30,133 nt of DNA from positions 1 through 30,133 of the forward strand of contig SFCS01000016.1 in NCBI GenBank assembly GCA_004558485.1, given 5' to 3'. The notes under the pieces were generated by a model. It saw nothing but the letters and a program-made list of their open reading frames with translations, searched no databases and had not been told where the DNA came from. Origin of the DNA: Ruminococcus sp. Lineage in GTDB: Bacteria; Bacillota; Clostridia; Oscillospirales; Acutalibacteraceae. Below, piece after piece: positions 21,420-30,133 of this stretch (positions are counted from its first letter, which is position 1; the number at the start of each line of letters is the position of its first letter). Both the position numbers and the translations under genes were made by a program.

Positions 21420-22460
21420 ATGAACAAGAAGTTGCCGAGTTTGCATCTCAATGCCGACGATTTTATTCCCGCCACACCCGACGAAAAGCAAAGCCTTGTC
21501 GTCATGCGGGACAGCGTGAACTTTTGGCGGGACGGTCTGCGCCGCCTGCGCAAGAATAGAATTGCGATGGTGAGCCTGTGCTTTATCCTGCTCATCGTAG
21601 TTTTTGCGTATGTGCTGCCCGCCTTTTGGCCGTACAGCTACAGCCAGCAGATTCAGACGAGCGAAAACCTCGCTCCCTTTGAATACGGCAGCGCCGAGCA
21701 GGCGCGTATCAACGCCGGCGAGAGCGTGTTTCCGCACATCTGCGGCACAGATAAGCTGGGGCGTGACTATGCCGTGCGTCTGATGATGGGCACGCGCATC
21801 AGCCTGACGGTCGGCCTTGTCTGCGCCGCCCTGGTGCTGCTGGTCGGCGCGACCTACGGTGCGATCGCCGGTTTCGTCGGCGGTTGGACGGATAACATCA
21901 TGATGCGTATCACCGATATTCTGTATACCATCCCCGACATTCTGCTTATCATCATTTTGTCCATGTCGCTGCGCGACCGACTGAATTCGCTCGCGGAAGT
22001 GCCGGGCTTCCGATGGATGCAGACGGTCGGCCCGAACCTTGTTGCCATTTTCCTCGTGTTCGTGCTGCTCTATTGGGTCGGCATGGCGCGTATCACCCGT
22101 TCGCAGGTGTTGGTGCTCAAGGAGTCCGAATATGTAACGGCTGCCCGCGCGCTCGGCGCCGGCAAATCGCGCATCATCCGCAAGCACCTTCTGACCAACT
22201 GCATCGGCACGCTGATCGTGACGACGACGCTGCAAATCCCCTCCGCGATCTTCACGGAGAGCTATCTGAGCTTTTTGGGACTGGGTGTTGCTGCCCCGAT
22301 GCCGTCGCTCGGCTCGCTTGCGACCGATGCGGTCAAGGGCATGAACACCTATCCGCATCTGCTGTTTTTGCCGGCAATCATCATCAGCGTGACCATTCTG
22401 GCCTTCAACCTGTTCGGCGACGGTCTGCGCGATGCGTTTGATCCGAAGCTGAAAAACTGA
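21420..22460 (+). CDS. oppC: Oligopeptide ABC transporter permease OppC
   Basis: 346 residues. Long cytoplasmic N-terminus, the first span at about 45-68, then an extracytoplasmic segment (about 69-115) typical of OppC/DppC, with CGTDKLGRDYAVRLMMGTRISLTVG after it. The EAA loop is SEYVTAARALGAGKSRIIRKHLLTN (about 235-260), and the C-terminus ends in LFGDGLRDAFDPKLKN. Pairs with OppB to form the channel. The ribosome site is weak: GGAG lies 15 bases upstream, immediately after the oppB stop. Confidence 0.95.
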   Translation: MNKKLPSLHLNADDFIPATPDEKQSLVVMRDSVNFWRDGLRRLRKNRIAMVSLCFILLIVVFAYVLPAFWPYSYSQQIQTSENLAPFEYGSAEQARINAGESVFPHICGTDKLGRDYAVRLMMGTRISLTVGLVCAALVLLVGATYGAIAGFVGGWTDNIMMRITDILYTIPDILLIIILSMSLRDRLNSLAEVPGFRWMQTVGPNLVAIFLVFVLLYWVGMARITRSQVLVLKESEYVTAARALGAGKSRIIRKHLLTNCIGTLIVTTTLQIPSAIFTESYLSFLGLGVAAPMPSLGSLATDAVKGMNTYPHLLFLPAIIISVTILAFNLFGDGLRDAFDPKLKN

Positions 22461-22477
22461 GAGGGGAGCGAGGAACT

Positions 22478-23474
<997 letters not shown>

Positions 23475-23482
<8 letters not shown>

Positions 23483-24473
23483 AAACGAAAAGCTGGTGGA
23501 AGTGCTGCATCTGCAGCAACACTTCCCCGCGCGCGGCACGAACGGCAAAAAAGCCGTTGTGCAGGCAGTGGACGATGTCTCCTTTTTCATCCGTCGCGGC
23601 GAAACGCTGGGACTGGTCGGCGAATCCGGCTGCGGCAAGACCACGGTGGGCAGAACGCTTCTGCGTCTGTATGAGCCGACCGACGGCACGATCATCTATG
23701 ACGGCGATGTGATCTTCGATAAAGAACAGAAGATTGCCGCGGATATGCTGCCGTATCGTCGCAAGATGCAGATGGTGTTCCAGGATCCGTATGCCAGCCT
23801 TGATCCGCGCATGACCATCGGCGACATCGTCGGTGAGTCCATCGACATTCATAAGCTCGCCCCCAACAAAAAAGAGCGGCGCGATCGCATCATTTCTCTT
23901 TTGGAGCGCGTGGGGCTGAACAGCGAGCACGCCAACCGCTATCCGCACGAGTTTTCCGGCGGCCAGCGGCAGCGCGTGGGCATCGCCCGCGCACTGGCGG
24001 TCGATCCGGAGTTTATCGTCTGTGACGAGCCGGTGTCGGCGCTCGATGTGTCCATTCAGGCGCAGGTCGTCAACATGTTTGAGGATCTGCAAAAGGATCT
24101 GGGGCTGACCTATCTGTTCATTGCACACGACCTGAGCGTGGTGCGGCATATTTCTGACCGCATCGGCGTGATGTATCTCGGGCATCTGGTGGAGCTGGCG
24201 GACAGCTTTGAGCTGATCGCGCACAGTGTGCACCCCTATACCCGCAGCCTCATTTCCGCCATTCCCGAGGCAGACCCCAAGTCGGCGCGCGCCAACAGGC
24301 GTGTCCCGTTGCAGGGCGATGTCCCGAGTCCTTTGAACCCGCCGAGCGGCTGCCGTTTCCGCACCCGCTGTCCCTATGCGGACGAGCAGTGCGCAGCGGA
24401 ATGTCCGCAATTTAAGGAAGTGAGCGCCGGCCATTATGCCGCGTGCCACCACCTTGACCGTGTGAAGGACTGA
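23475..24473 (+). CDS. oppF: Oligopeptide ABC transporter ATPase OppF
   Basis: 332 residues. Walker A is GESGCGKTT, Q-loop FQDPYASLDP, signature FSGGQRQRV, Walker B FIVCDEPVSALD and H-loop AHDLS. The C-terminal oligopeptide extension PSGCRFRTRCPYADEQC is present. Start: GTG 23475 has AAGGAG ten bases upstream, while an in-frame TTG at 23454 lies before that site. It overlaps the oppD end by eight bases, a sign of coupled translation and of the usual D-F heterodimer. Confidence 0.95.
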
Positions 24474-24517
24474 TTTTCGGTATTTACTGTGTGTGGGACG
24501 CATTCATGCACAGTGGA

Positions 24518-24523
24518 TATAAT
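24518..24523 (+). promoter_or_regulatory. Possible separate promoter of oppA (-10 only)
   Basis: Perfect TATAAT in the oppF-oppA gap, with no good -35 at the right distance. A small hairpin TGCGGC-ACA-GCCGCA (24531-24545) follows in the leader. Binding proteins are often made in excess over the membrane subunits, so a second start would fit, but the evidence is one hexamer. Confidence 0.35.
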
Positions 24524-24566
24524 AAAAATTTGCGGCACAGCCGCAGGAAAGAAGAGGGGATCTCTG

Positions 24567-26243
24567 ATGAAAATCAAAAAACTCATCTCCGTTATCCTTG
24601 TCATGGCATTGGCAGTGTCCATGCTTGCCTGCATGAGCGCATGCGGCGACAAGAAGGTGAGCGACAGTGTGACGGTCCAGATCGGCCCGAACCCTGAGAC
24701 GCTTGATCCCGCGCTGAACAGCGCTGTGGACGGCGGCAACATGCTCGTTACTCTGTTTGAGACGCTGCTTATCATCGATCAGGATAACAAGGTTCAGCCC
24801 GGACAGGCTGCGTCCTATGATGTCAGCCCGGATGGCTTGACCTGGACCTTCACCATGCGTGACGGTCTGAAGTGGTCCGATGGCACTGAACTGAACGCGA
24901 AGGACTTTGAATACACCTTCAAGCGTGTCGTCGACCCGAAGCTCGCCGCTCCTTATGCGGAGACGGTTTGCGGTATGATCGATGGCTATAAGGATGCTAT
25001 CGGCAATCCCGACGAAGAAGGCAACCCCACCACGCCGGTTAACCTCGATCTGCTGAATGTCAAGGCAAGCGACGACGGCAAGACGCTGACTGTGAAGCTG
25101 GCGTATCCCTGCTCCTACTTTGACAAGATTGTTGCGTTCGGCACCATGAGCCCGGTGCAGAAGGCGACGGTCGAAGCCAACGGCGACGCTTGGGCGACCA
25201 AGCCGGAGACCTATGTCTGCAACGGTCCGTACACCATTTCCGAGTGGACGCCGAGCGAGCGCATCGTCTGCACCAAGAACGAGAACTACAACGGCGGTTG
25301 GGACTCCTCCAAGATCGTCACCAAGACGCTGAACTTCCTGCTTCTTGAGGACTCCAGCGCTGCCTACACCGCTTACACCAACGGCACGGCACAGCTCATT
25401 AAGGATGTTCCCACCGAGGAGATCCCGAGCCTGAAGAAGTCCACCGACGGTGGCGACTTCTATGTCGACACCAACCTCGGCACCTACTACCTGAGCATGA
25501 ACCTCAACAAGGAGCCGTTTAACAACATCAATGTCCGCAAGGCTCTGTCCCTCGCCATTGACCGTGAGTATGTTGCGAACACCATCATGCAGGGCACGTA
25601 TTCCCCGGCGTATAACTTTGTCGGCCCTAACATCATTGATGCCGACGGTATGTTCTTCGACAACGCCGTGAAGGAGAACGGCGGCAAGCCCTACATCAGC
25701 AAGGACTATGAAGCCAACCTCGCAGAGGCGAAGAAGGCGCTTGCCGAAGCGGGCTATCCGAACGGCGAGGGCCTGCCGACCATTACCTATTCGACCAACG
25801 ATGCCGGCTATCACACTCCGCTTGCCGAGTATCTCCAGGAAGCCTACAAGAAGATCGGTGTCAACCTGAAGATTGAAAAGGTGGAATGGAGTTCCTTCAC
25901 GGCACAGCGCCGTGCCGGTAACTATGAGATGGCGCGTAACGGCTGGGTCATGGACTACAACGATGCGTCCAACATGATCGAGCTGTTAACCTCCACCAAC
26001 GGCAACAACGACGGTAAGTACAACAGCAAGGAATTTGACGCGGCGATGGAGAAATCCAAGGTCGCCGACGTCAAGGAGCACTTTGCTGCTCTGCACGAGG
26101 CCGAGAAGATCATGATGAATGATTATGCCTGCATTCCGGTTGCGTACTACAACGACTTCTGGCTGCAGAGCTCGACCCTGAAGGGCTCTTGGCACAGCCC
26201 GTACGGCTATTGGTATCTCCAGTATGCGTATGTTGAGGGCTAA
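24567..26243 (+). CDS. oppA: Oligopeptide-binding lipoprotein OppA (SBP family 5)
   Basis: 558 residues. A signal peptide with KIKK and a hydrophobic core (about 6-21) leads to a lipobox ending in LACMSAC; C26 is the likely lipidated residue, C22 the alternative. The mature protein has the family-5 pattern: NPETLDPALNS, DGLTWTFTMRDGLKWSDGTELNAKDFEYTFKRV, NGPYTISEW and RKALSLAIDREYV. It captures peptides outside the membrane and delivers them to OppBC. Start ATG 24567 follows AGAGGGGA; the longer open frame upstream covers the gap. Codon use is visibly different from its neighbours (more GTT, GCT, AAG, AAC), typical of a highly expressed gene. Confidence 0.95.
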   Translation: MKIKKLISVILVMALAVSMLACMSACGDKKVSDSVTVQIGPNPETLDPALNSAVDGGNMLVTLFETLLIIDQDNKVQPGQAASYDVSPDGLTWTFTMRDGLKWSDGTELNAKDFEYTFKRVVDPKLAAPYAETVCGMIDGYKDAIGNPDEEGNPTTPVNLDLLNVKASDDGKTLTVKLAYPCSYFDKIVAFGTMSPVQKATVEANGDAWATKPETYVCNGPYTISEWTPSERIVCTKNENYNGGWDSSKIVTKTLNFLLLEDSSAAYTAYTNGTAQLIKDVPTEEIPSLKKSTDGGDFYVDTNLGTYYLSMNLNKEPFNNINVRKALSLAIDREYVANTIMQGTYSPAYNFVGPNIIDADGMFFDNAVKENGGKPYISKDYEANLAEAKKALAEAGYPNGEGLPTITYSTNDAGYHTPLAEYLQEAYKKIGVNLKIEKVEWSSFTAQRRAGNYEMARNGWVMDYNDASNMIELLTSTNGNNDGKYNSKEFDAAMEKSKVADVKEHFAALHEAEKIMMNDYACIPVAYYNDFWLQSSTLKGSWHSPYGYWYLQYAYVEG

Positions 26244-26261
26244 GCCTCTCTAAAGCATAAG

Positions 26262-26296
26262 AAAATGCCTGTATCGATTTCGGTACAGGCATTTTT
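26262..26296 (+). terminator. Terminator of the opp operon
   Basis: Stem AAAATGCCTGTA / TACAGGCATTTT with a 10-base loop, followed by T-rich sequence. A-run on the left allows bidirectional action. Confidence 0.9.
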
Positions 26297-26303
26297 CTTT
26301 GTC

Positions 26304-26332
26304 TTGCCAACGGTGCGCGGGTGTGGTACAAT
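26304..26332 (+). promoter_or_regulatory. Sigma-A promoter of pepT and the GH36 gene
   Basis: TTGCCA (26304-26309), 17-base spacer, TACAAT (26327-26332). The leader is about 15 bases to pepT. Confidence 0.75.
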
Positions 26333-26353
26333 ATGGCAGAAAGGAAGATGGAT

Positions 26354-27523
26354 ATGAGCGCACTGGATAGATTTTTGCAATATGTGACCTTCGAAACGAC
26401 CTCGGATGAGGAAAACGATGCCTGCCCGTCGACGGCGGTGCAGCTGGTTTTCGCCGACCGTTTGGTGAAGGAGCTGCTTTCCGTTGGCGTTGCGGACGCG
26501 ATGCGGGATGAAAACGGCTATGTCTATGGACATATCCCCGCAACAGCGGGCTGTGAGAGTCTCCCGAAGATCGGGCTTGTCGCCCACATGGATACCTCGC
26601 CGGATGTCAGCGGCAAAAATGTCCGACCGCGCATCGTGACCTTCGACGGCGACAACCTGCCGATGGTGGACAAAAAATATATCGGTCGTGAAATGGTCGT
26701 TTCCGATCAGACGACGCTGCTCGGTGCGGACGACAAGGCGGGCGTCGCGGAGATCGTGGAGCTGTGCGCGGTGCTGTGCAGCGACAAAACGGTGCGTCAC
26801 GGCACGGTATGCATCGGGTTTACACCCGACGAGGAGATCGGGTGCGGCGCGGACAGGTTTGACCTTGCGCGGTTCGGCGCGGACTTTGCCTATACGGTGG
26901 ACGGCGGCGAGCTCGGCGAGATCGAATACGAAAACTTCAACGCCGCCGGTGTCACCCTCACGGTGCACGGCGTCAACACCCACCCCGGCACGGCAAAAAA
27001 TAAAATGCGCAATGCCGTGCTCTTTTTGCACGAATTCATGTCCCTGCTGCCCGCGGAGCAGACACCCGCACACACCGAGGGGCGCGAGGGCTTTTACCAT
27101 GTCGCGCACATCGAGGGCGACGAAACGACTGCAAGGCTCTCGATGATCGTGCGCGATCACGACAGAGCCTGCTTTGAAAACAGAAAGCAGTTTCTCCAAA
27201 CGACCGTTGCCTATCTGAACGAAAAATACGGCGACGGCACCTTCGAGCTGACTGTCACCGACAGCTATTATAACATGCGCGAGGTCATCGAGCAGCACAT
27301 GGACATTGTGGAGCGCGCGAAGGCGGCGATGACGGCGGTCGGCATGACGCCGGAAATTCTTCCCATCCGCGGCGGCACGGACGGTGCGCGGCTGTCCTTC
27401 ATGGGGCTGCCCTGCCCGAACCTCTGCACCGGCGGCATGAATTTCCACAGCATCTATGAAGCCATCCCCGCAGATGCGCTTGACAAGATGGTGGAAGTGC
27501 TGCTGCACATCGTGAAAGCATAG
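26354..27523 (+). CDS. pepT: Peptidase T (tripeptide aminopeptidase, M20B)
   Basis: 389 residues. Two-zinc peptidase that removes the N-terminal residue of tripeptides in the cytoplasm. Metal and catalytic residues are all present: H78 and D80 in AHMDTSPD, D126 in LLGADDKAG, E160/E161 in TPDEEIG, D183 in TVDGGELGEIEYENFN and H365 in MNFHSIYE. The dimerisation domain between has the family's GVNTHPGTAKNKM. Start: ATG 26354 has AAGGA eight bases upstream; ATG 26348 is too close to it and the open frame above is promoter. It is placed directly after the oligopeptide importer, which would supply its substrates, and 12 bases before the GH36 gene. Confidence 0.96.
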   Translation: MSALDRFLQYVTFETTSDEENDACPSTAVQLVFADRLVKELLSVGVADAMRDENGYVYGHIPATAGCESLPKIGLVAHMDTSPDVSGKNVRPRIVTFDGDNLPMVDKKYIGREMVVSDQTTLLGADDKAGVAEIVELCAVLCSDKTVRHGTVCIGFTPDEEIGCGADRFDLARFGADFAYTVDGGELGEIEYENFNAAGVTLTVHGVNTHPGTAKNKMRNAVLFLHEFMSLLPAEQTPAHTEGREGFYHVAHIEGDETTARLSMIVRDHDRACFENRKQFLQTTVAYLNEKYGDGTFELTVTDSYYNMREVIEQHMDIVERAKAAMTAVGMTPEILPIRGGTDGARLSFMGLPCPNLCTGGMNFHSIYEAIPADALDKMVEVLLHIVKA

Positions 27524-27535
27524 GGAGAGAAAACT

Positions 27536-29719
27536 ATGGCGATTACCTTTGACAACGCGACAAGGATCTTCTATCTCGACGGCAAAAGCATCACTTATGC
27601 TTTTTACATCAACCCGATCGGCTATCCCGAGCATCTGTATCTCGGCAGCCGCATCGGCCATGATGCCATCACCTATACCCGCGCCATCGGTGCGCGGTCG
27701 AAGAACGCGACCCCGCCGGGACGCGACGATCTCGATGCCTCGGAATACACCTATAATCGCTGTGGTGCGGAGCTGGCGTTTTTCGGGACGGGCGATTTCC
27801 GTGAACCGGCGGTGCAGGTGCAAAATGCGACGGGCGACCGCCTGTCGGATCTTTTGTATGTCGGGCATGAAATTCTGCCCGAAAAGCCGAAAATGGCGGG
27901 CATGCCGTCCATGAGCGGCGGGGAAACGCTCCTCTTGCATTTGCGGGACGCCGTTTCCGCCTTCGGTGCCGACCTCTATTACACGGTCTATCCCGACTGC
28001 GATGTCATCGCGCGCCGCGTCGTCTACCGCAACGGCGGCAAGACGGATGTCACGCTGCGCCGCGCCTATTCGTTCTCTATGGGGCTGCCGACGGGTGAAT
28101 ATGAATTTCTGTCGCTGTACGGCTCGTGGGCAAGAGAACGGCAAATTGAGCGCATCCCGCTGCACCACGGCGTCGTTTCCGTGGACTCCAAGCGCACCTC
28201 CTCATCCGCCCCGCTCAACCCCTTTGTTGCCGTCACCGAAAAGGGCACGACCGAGACAAAGGGCGAGGTGTTCGGCTTCAGTCTTGTCTATTCCTCGTCC
28301 TTTGTGCTCAAGGCGGAGGTCACGGCGAACGGCGAGGCCATGGTGACGGGCGGCATCAACGATTTTGATTTTTCATGGCATCTGGCGGCGGGGGAGACCT
28401 TTGAGACGCCGGAGATCGTCATTGCCTATTCCGACGCGGGTCTCGGCGGCATGAGCCGCGCCTATCACGATGCCTACCGTACATATCTCATCAACCCGCG
28501 CTATGTCCATGCGCACCGCCCGCTGGTGGTGAACAACTGGGAAGCGACCTATATGCGCTTTGACAACGAGAAGCTCATCGCGCTTGCGGACGCGGCAGCG
28601 GGCACGGGCATCGACACCTTCGTTTTGGATGACGGCTGGTTCGGTGCGCGCAACGAGGACAACGCGGGACTCGGCGACTGGGTGGTGAACACCGATAAGC
28701 TCAAAGGGGGACTCACGCGCATCATCGATCATGTCCACGAAAAGGGCATGCAGTTCGGGCTGTGGTTCGAGCCGGAGATGGTGAACGAGGACTCCGACCT
28801 CTACCGCGCACACCCCGACTATGCCATCAAGGCGCCCGACCGTGCGCCGTGCTATGGCCGTCACCAGTTCGTTCTGGATCTGACGCGGGCGGATGTGCGG
28901 GACTATATCGTGAACGCCGTCAACCGTGTGTTGGACGAAAACGATATTGCCTATGTCAAGTGGGACTATAACCGCAATGTGACCGAGTCGTTCTCGGTCG
29001 GCAGAGCTCCCGCACGGCAGTGTGAGTTTGCGCACCGCTATGCGCTGGGACTGTATGACATCTGTGAGCGCATCATCCTGACGCACCCCCATGTCTTTTT
29101 TGAGGGCTGCGCCAGCGGCGGCGCGCGGTTTGACCCCGCCATGCTGTACTATTTCCCGCAGATCTGGACCTCCGACGACACCGATGCCGAGGAGCGCACC
29201 CGTATCCAGTACGGCACATCCCTTGTCTATCCGCTGTCTGCCATGAGCTGTCATGTGTCGGTGTGCCCCAACCATCAGACGGGTCGCACCACCCCGTTTG
29301 CCACGCGCGCGGCGATCGCACAGCTCGGCGCGACGGGCTATGAGCTGGATCTCACCAAGCTGTCCGCCGAGGAGCTGAAAGCTGTCCGCGAGCAGACGGC
29401 GGCATATGCCGAAAAGGAGCAGCTGGTGCTTTCCGGCGACCTTTACCGCATCGACGATCCGAACACGGGCAACTTCTTCTCGGAGGCGTTGGTGGCAAAG
29501 GACAAAAAAAGCGCCTATCTCCTCGTGTATCGGCGGCATACGGTCGCCAACGCGGAGACAAAGCGCGTGAAGATGCAGGGGCTGTGCGCGGATACCCGCT
29601 ATTTCGTGCCGGAGCTGGATATGACCGCGACGGGCGCGACGCTCATGAAGGTCGGCATCCCTGTGCCGTTCCCGACAGGCGATTATACCGTCTGCGAATA
29701 TCATTTCATCGCACAATAA
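27536..29719 (+). CDS. Alpha-galactosidase, glycoside hydrolase family 36
   Basis: 727 residues, the length of AgaA/RafA-type enzymes. An N-terminal beta-sandwich domain (about 1-330) precedes a (beta/alpha)8 barrel with NNWEATYM and VLDDGWFGARNEDN. The nucleophile is D477 in YVKWDYNRN and the acid/base D547 in WTSDDTDAEERTRIQYG; positions agree within one residue with the characterised Geobacillus enzymes. A C-terminal beta domain closes it. No signal peptide, so it acts on imported raffinose, melibiose or similar sugars. No sugar transporter is in the window. GGGAGAG precedes ATG 27536. It shares the pepT promoter although the functions are unrelated. Confidence 0.96.
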   Translation: MAITFDNATRIFYLDGKSITYAFYINPIGYPEHLYLGSRIGHDAITYTRAIGARSKNATPPGRDDLDASEYTYNRCGAELAFFGTGDFREPAVQVQNATGDRLSDLLYVGHEILPEKPKMAGMPSMSGGETLLLHLRDAVSAFGADLYYTVYPDCDVIARRVVYRNGGKTDVTLRRAYSFSMGLPTGEYEFLSLYGSWARERQIERIPLHHGVVSVDSKRTSSSAPLNPFVAVTEKGTTETKGEVFGFSLVYSSSFVLKAEVTANGEAMVTGGINDFDFSWHLAAGETFETPEIVIAYSDAGLGGMSRAYHDAYRTYLINPRYVHAHRPLVVNNWEATYMRFDNEKLIALADAAAGTGIDTFVLDDGWFGARNEDNAGLGDWVVNTDKLKGGLTRIIDHVHEKGMQFGLWFEPEMVNEDSDLYRAHPDYAIKAPDRAPCYGRHQFVLDLTRADVRDYIVNAVNRVLDENDIAYVKWDYNRNVTESFSVGRAPARQCEFAHRYALGLYDICERIILTHPHVFFEGCASGGARFDPAMLYYFPQIWTSDDTDAEERTRIQYGTSLVYPLSAMSCHVSVCPNHQTGRTTPFATRAAIAQLGATGYELDLTKLSAEELKAVREQTAAYAEKEQLVLSGDLYRIDDPNTGNFFSEALVAKDKKSAYLLVYRRHTVANAETKRVKMQGLCADTRYFVPELDMTATGATLMKVGIPVPFPTGDYTVCEYHFIAQ

Positions 29720-29803
29720 ACGAGCAGAAAAACAGGACGGCAAGCCGCAAGGGTCGTACTGTAAAGGATAGTTTTTTAAATAAGTATAAATGATTTGAAT
29801 ATG

Positions 29804-29840
29804 AAAAAACAGCTCACACCGATTAAGTGTGAGCTGTTTT
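29804..29840. terminator. Bidirectional terminator between the GH36 gene and the right-edge gene
   Basis: Perfect 14-base arms AAAACAGCTCACAC / GTGTGAGCTGTTTT with a 7-base loop. The A-run at 29804-29809 gives a U-run for minus-strand RNA ending five bases from the gene's stop; the plus side has four T. The 85 bases between the GH36 stop and this hairpin show no other feature. Confidence 0.88.
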
Positions 29841-29844
29841 GGCT

Positions 29845-30133
29845 TTATAATCCAAGCAATTCTTTTTTCTTTGCATCAAATTCTTCTTTTGTGATTGTTT
29901 CGCTATCAAGCAACTCTTTATATTTTTTTAATTCATCCGCATTGCTTTGTGGGACTTCTTGTTTTATTATTGTGTTTGCATTTTTGCCTTGACGCGATAT
30001 AATCAAGTCGCTTAACACAGTATGTATTTCATCTGCGTTTGCTAAATACATAAACCGTATGGAGCCTGATGAGCTTGAAACAATAACACCTTTCAACCAA
30101 CTAATTTTACCGACAGAAGAAACAGAGTCTATG
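29845..30133 (-). CDS. PH-like / SHOCT-domain protein (5' end beyond the window)
   Basis: About 95 C-terminal residues are visible; the frame is open to the right edge, so the true start lies outside. A TTG at 30096 is in frame but has no ribosome site. The first part (KISWLKGVIVSSSSGSIRF, then LANADEIHTVLSDLI) resembles the end of a bacterial PH-like domain. The last 30 residues (ADELKKYKELLDSETITKEEFDAKKKELL) are a clear SHOCT domain, a short helical oligomerisation tail. No enzymatic role can be assigned. Base composition is markedly AT-rich compared with every other gene here (frequent AAA, ATT, TTT codons), which suggests recent acquisition or an accessory region to the right. Confidence 0.75.
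   Translation of the reverse strand, partial: IDSVSSVGKISWLKGVIVSSSSGSIRFMYLANADEIHTVLSDLIISRQGKNANTIIKQEVPQSNADELKKYKELLDSETITKEEFDAKKKELLGL

Noticed and set aside
26240..28168. A 642-codon open frame on the minus strand opposite pepT and the GH36 gene
   Set aside because: It lies wholly antisense to two well-supported enzymes, has no recognisable domain, is rich in His and Arg as expected from the mirror of GC-rich codons, and lacks a ribosome site.

Overview
The window reads as chromosomal DNA of an anaerobic, endospore-forming Firmicute of the class Clostridia, probably a GC-rich gut lineage near the Ruminococcaceae/Oscillospiraceae. The evidence is a set of sporulation genes (SpoVAF/GerA-type germination protein, SipL-like SPOCS-LysM protein, SpoIIM-like protein, a signal-less CwlC-type amidase), a B. 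subtilis-like gene order queA-tgt-yajC-yrzE, GC-rich codon choice and strong GGAGG-type ribosome sites. The assignment is inference; no rRNA or tRNA gene is visible.

Layout. 1-2990: end of spoVAF and a sipL-like gene, closed by a strong terminator. 3000-5745: a murL-murD2 pair, the alternative route that makes the D-glutamate of peptidoglycan by epimerising UDP-MurNAc-L-Ala-L-Glu instead of using free D-Glu. 5746-6095: a hairpin-rich non-coding element flanked by two copies of the same terminator hairpin. 6096-8839 (minus): asd-dapA-dapB, the aspartate branch to diaminopimelate and lysine. 8840-8996: two face-to-face overlapping sigma-A promoters. 8997-12933: queA, a PF06541 membrane protein, tgt, yajC and a YrzE-type membrane protein. 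12966-15737: SpoIIM-like protein, DUF624 protein, rmuC. 15760-20354: cytoplasmic amidase, DUF896 protein, Lrp-type regulator, class I aminotransferase, ispE, M24 Xaa-Pro peptidase. 20384-26296: complete oligopeptide ABC importer oppBCDFA. 26304-29719: pepT and a GH36 alpha-galactosidase. 29845-30133 (minus): AT-rich, 5'-truncated PH/SHOCT-type gene.

How it works together. The left half supplies peptidoglycan precursors (L-Glu to D-Glu on the nucleotide precursor, and diaminopimelate), with sporulation genes interspersed. The right half imports peptides, cleaves them inside the cell with PepT and the Xaa-Pro peptidase, and degrades alpha-galactosides.

Main observations. (1) A murL-murD2 pair in a spore-former. 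(2) Four promoters in front of sporulation-type genes share CATA-N16/17-CATATA, a sigma-E-like pattern. In three of them the -10 lies in the loop of an inverted repeat whose left arm is upstream of the transcription start and whose right arm carries the ribosome binding site. Read-through RNA would therefore hide the ribosome site, while RNA from the gene's own promoter would not. (3) A repeat-like element appears to have split and duplicated a bidirectional terminator.
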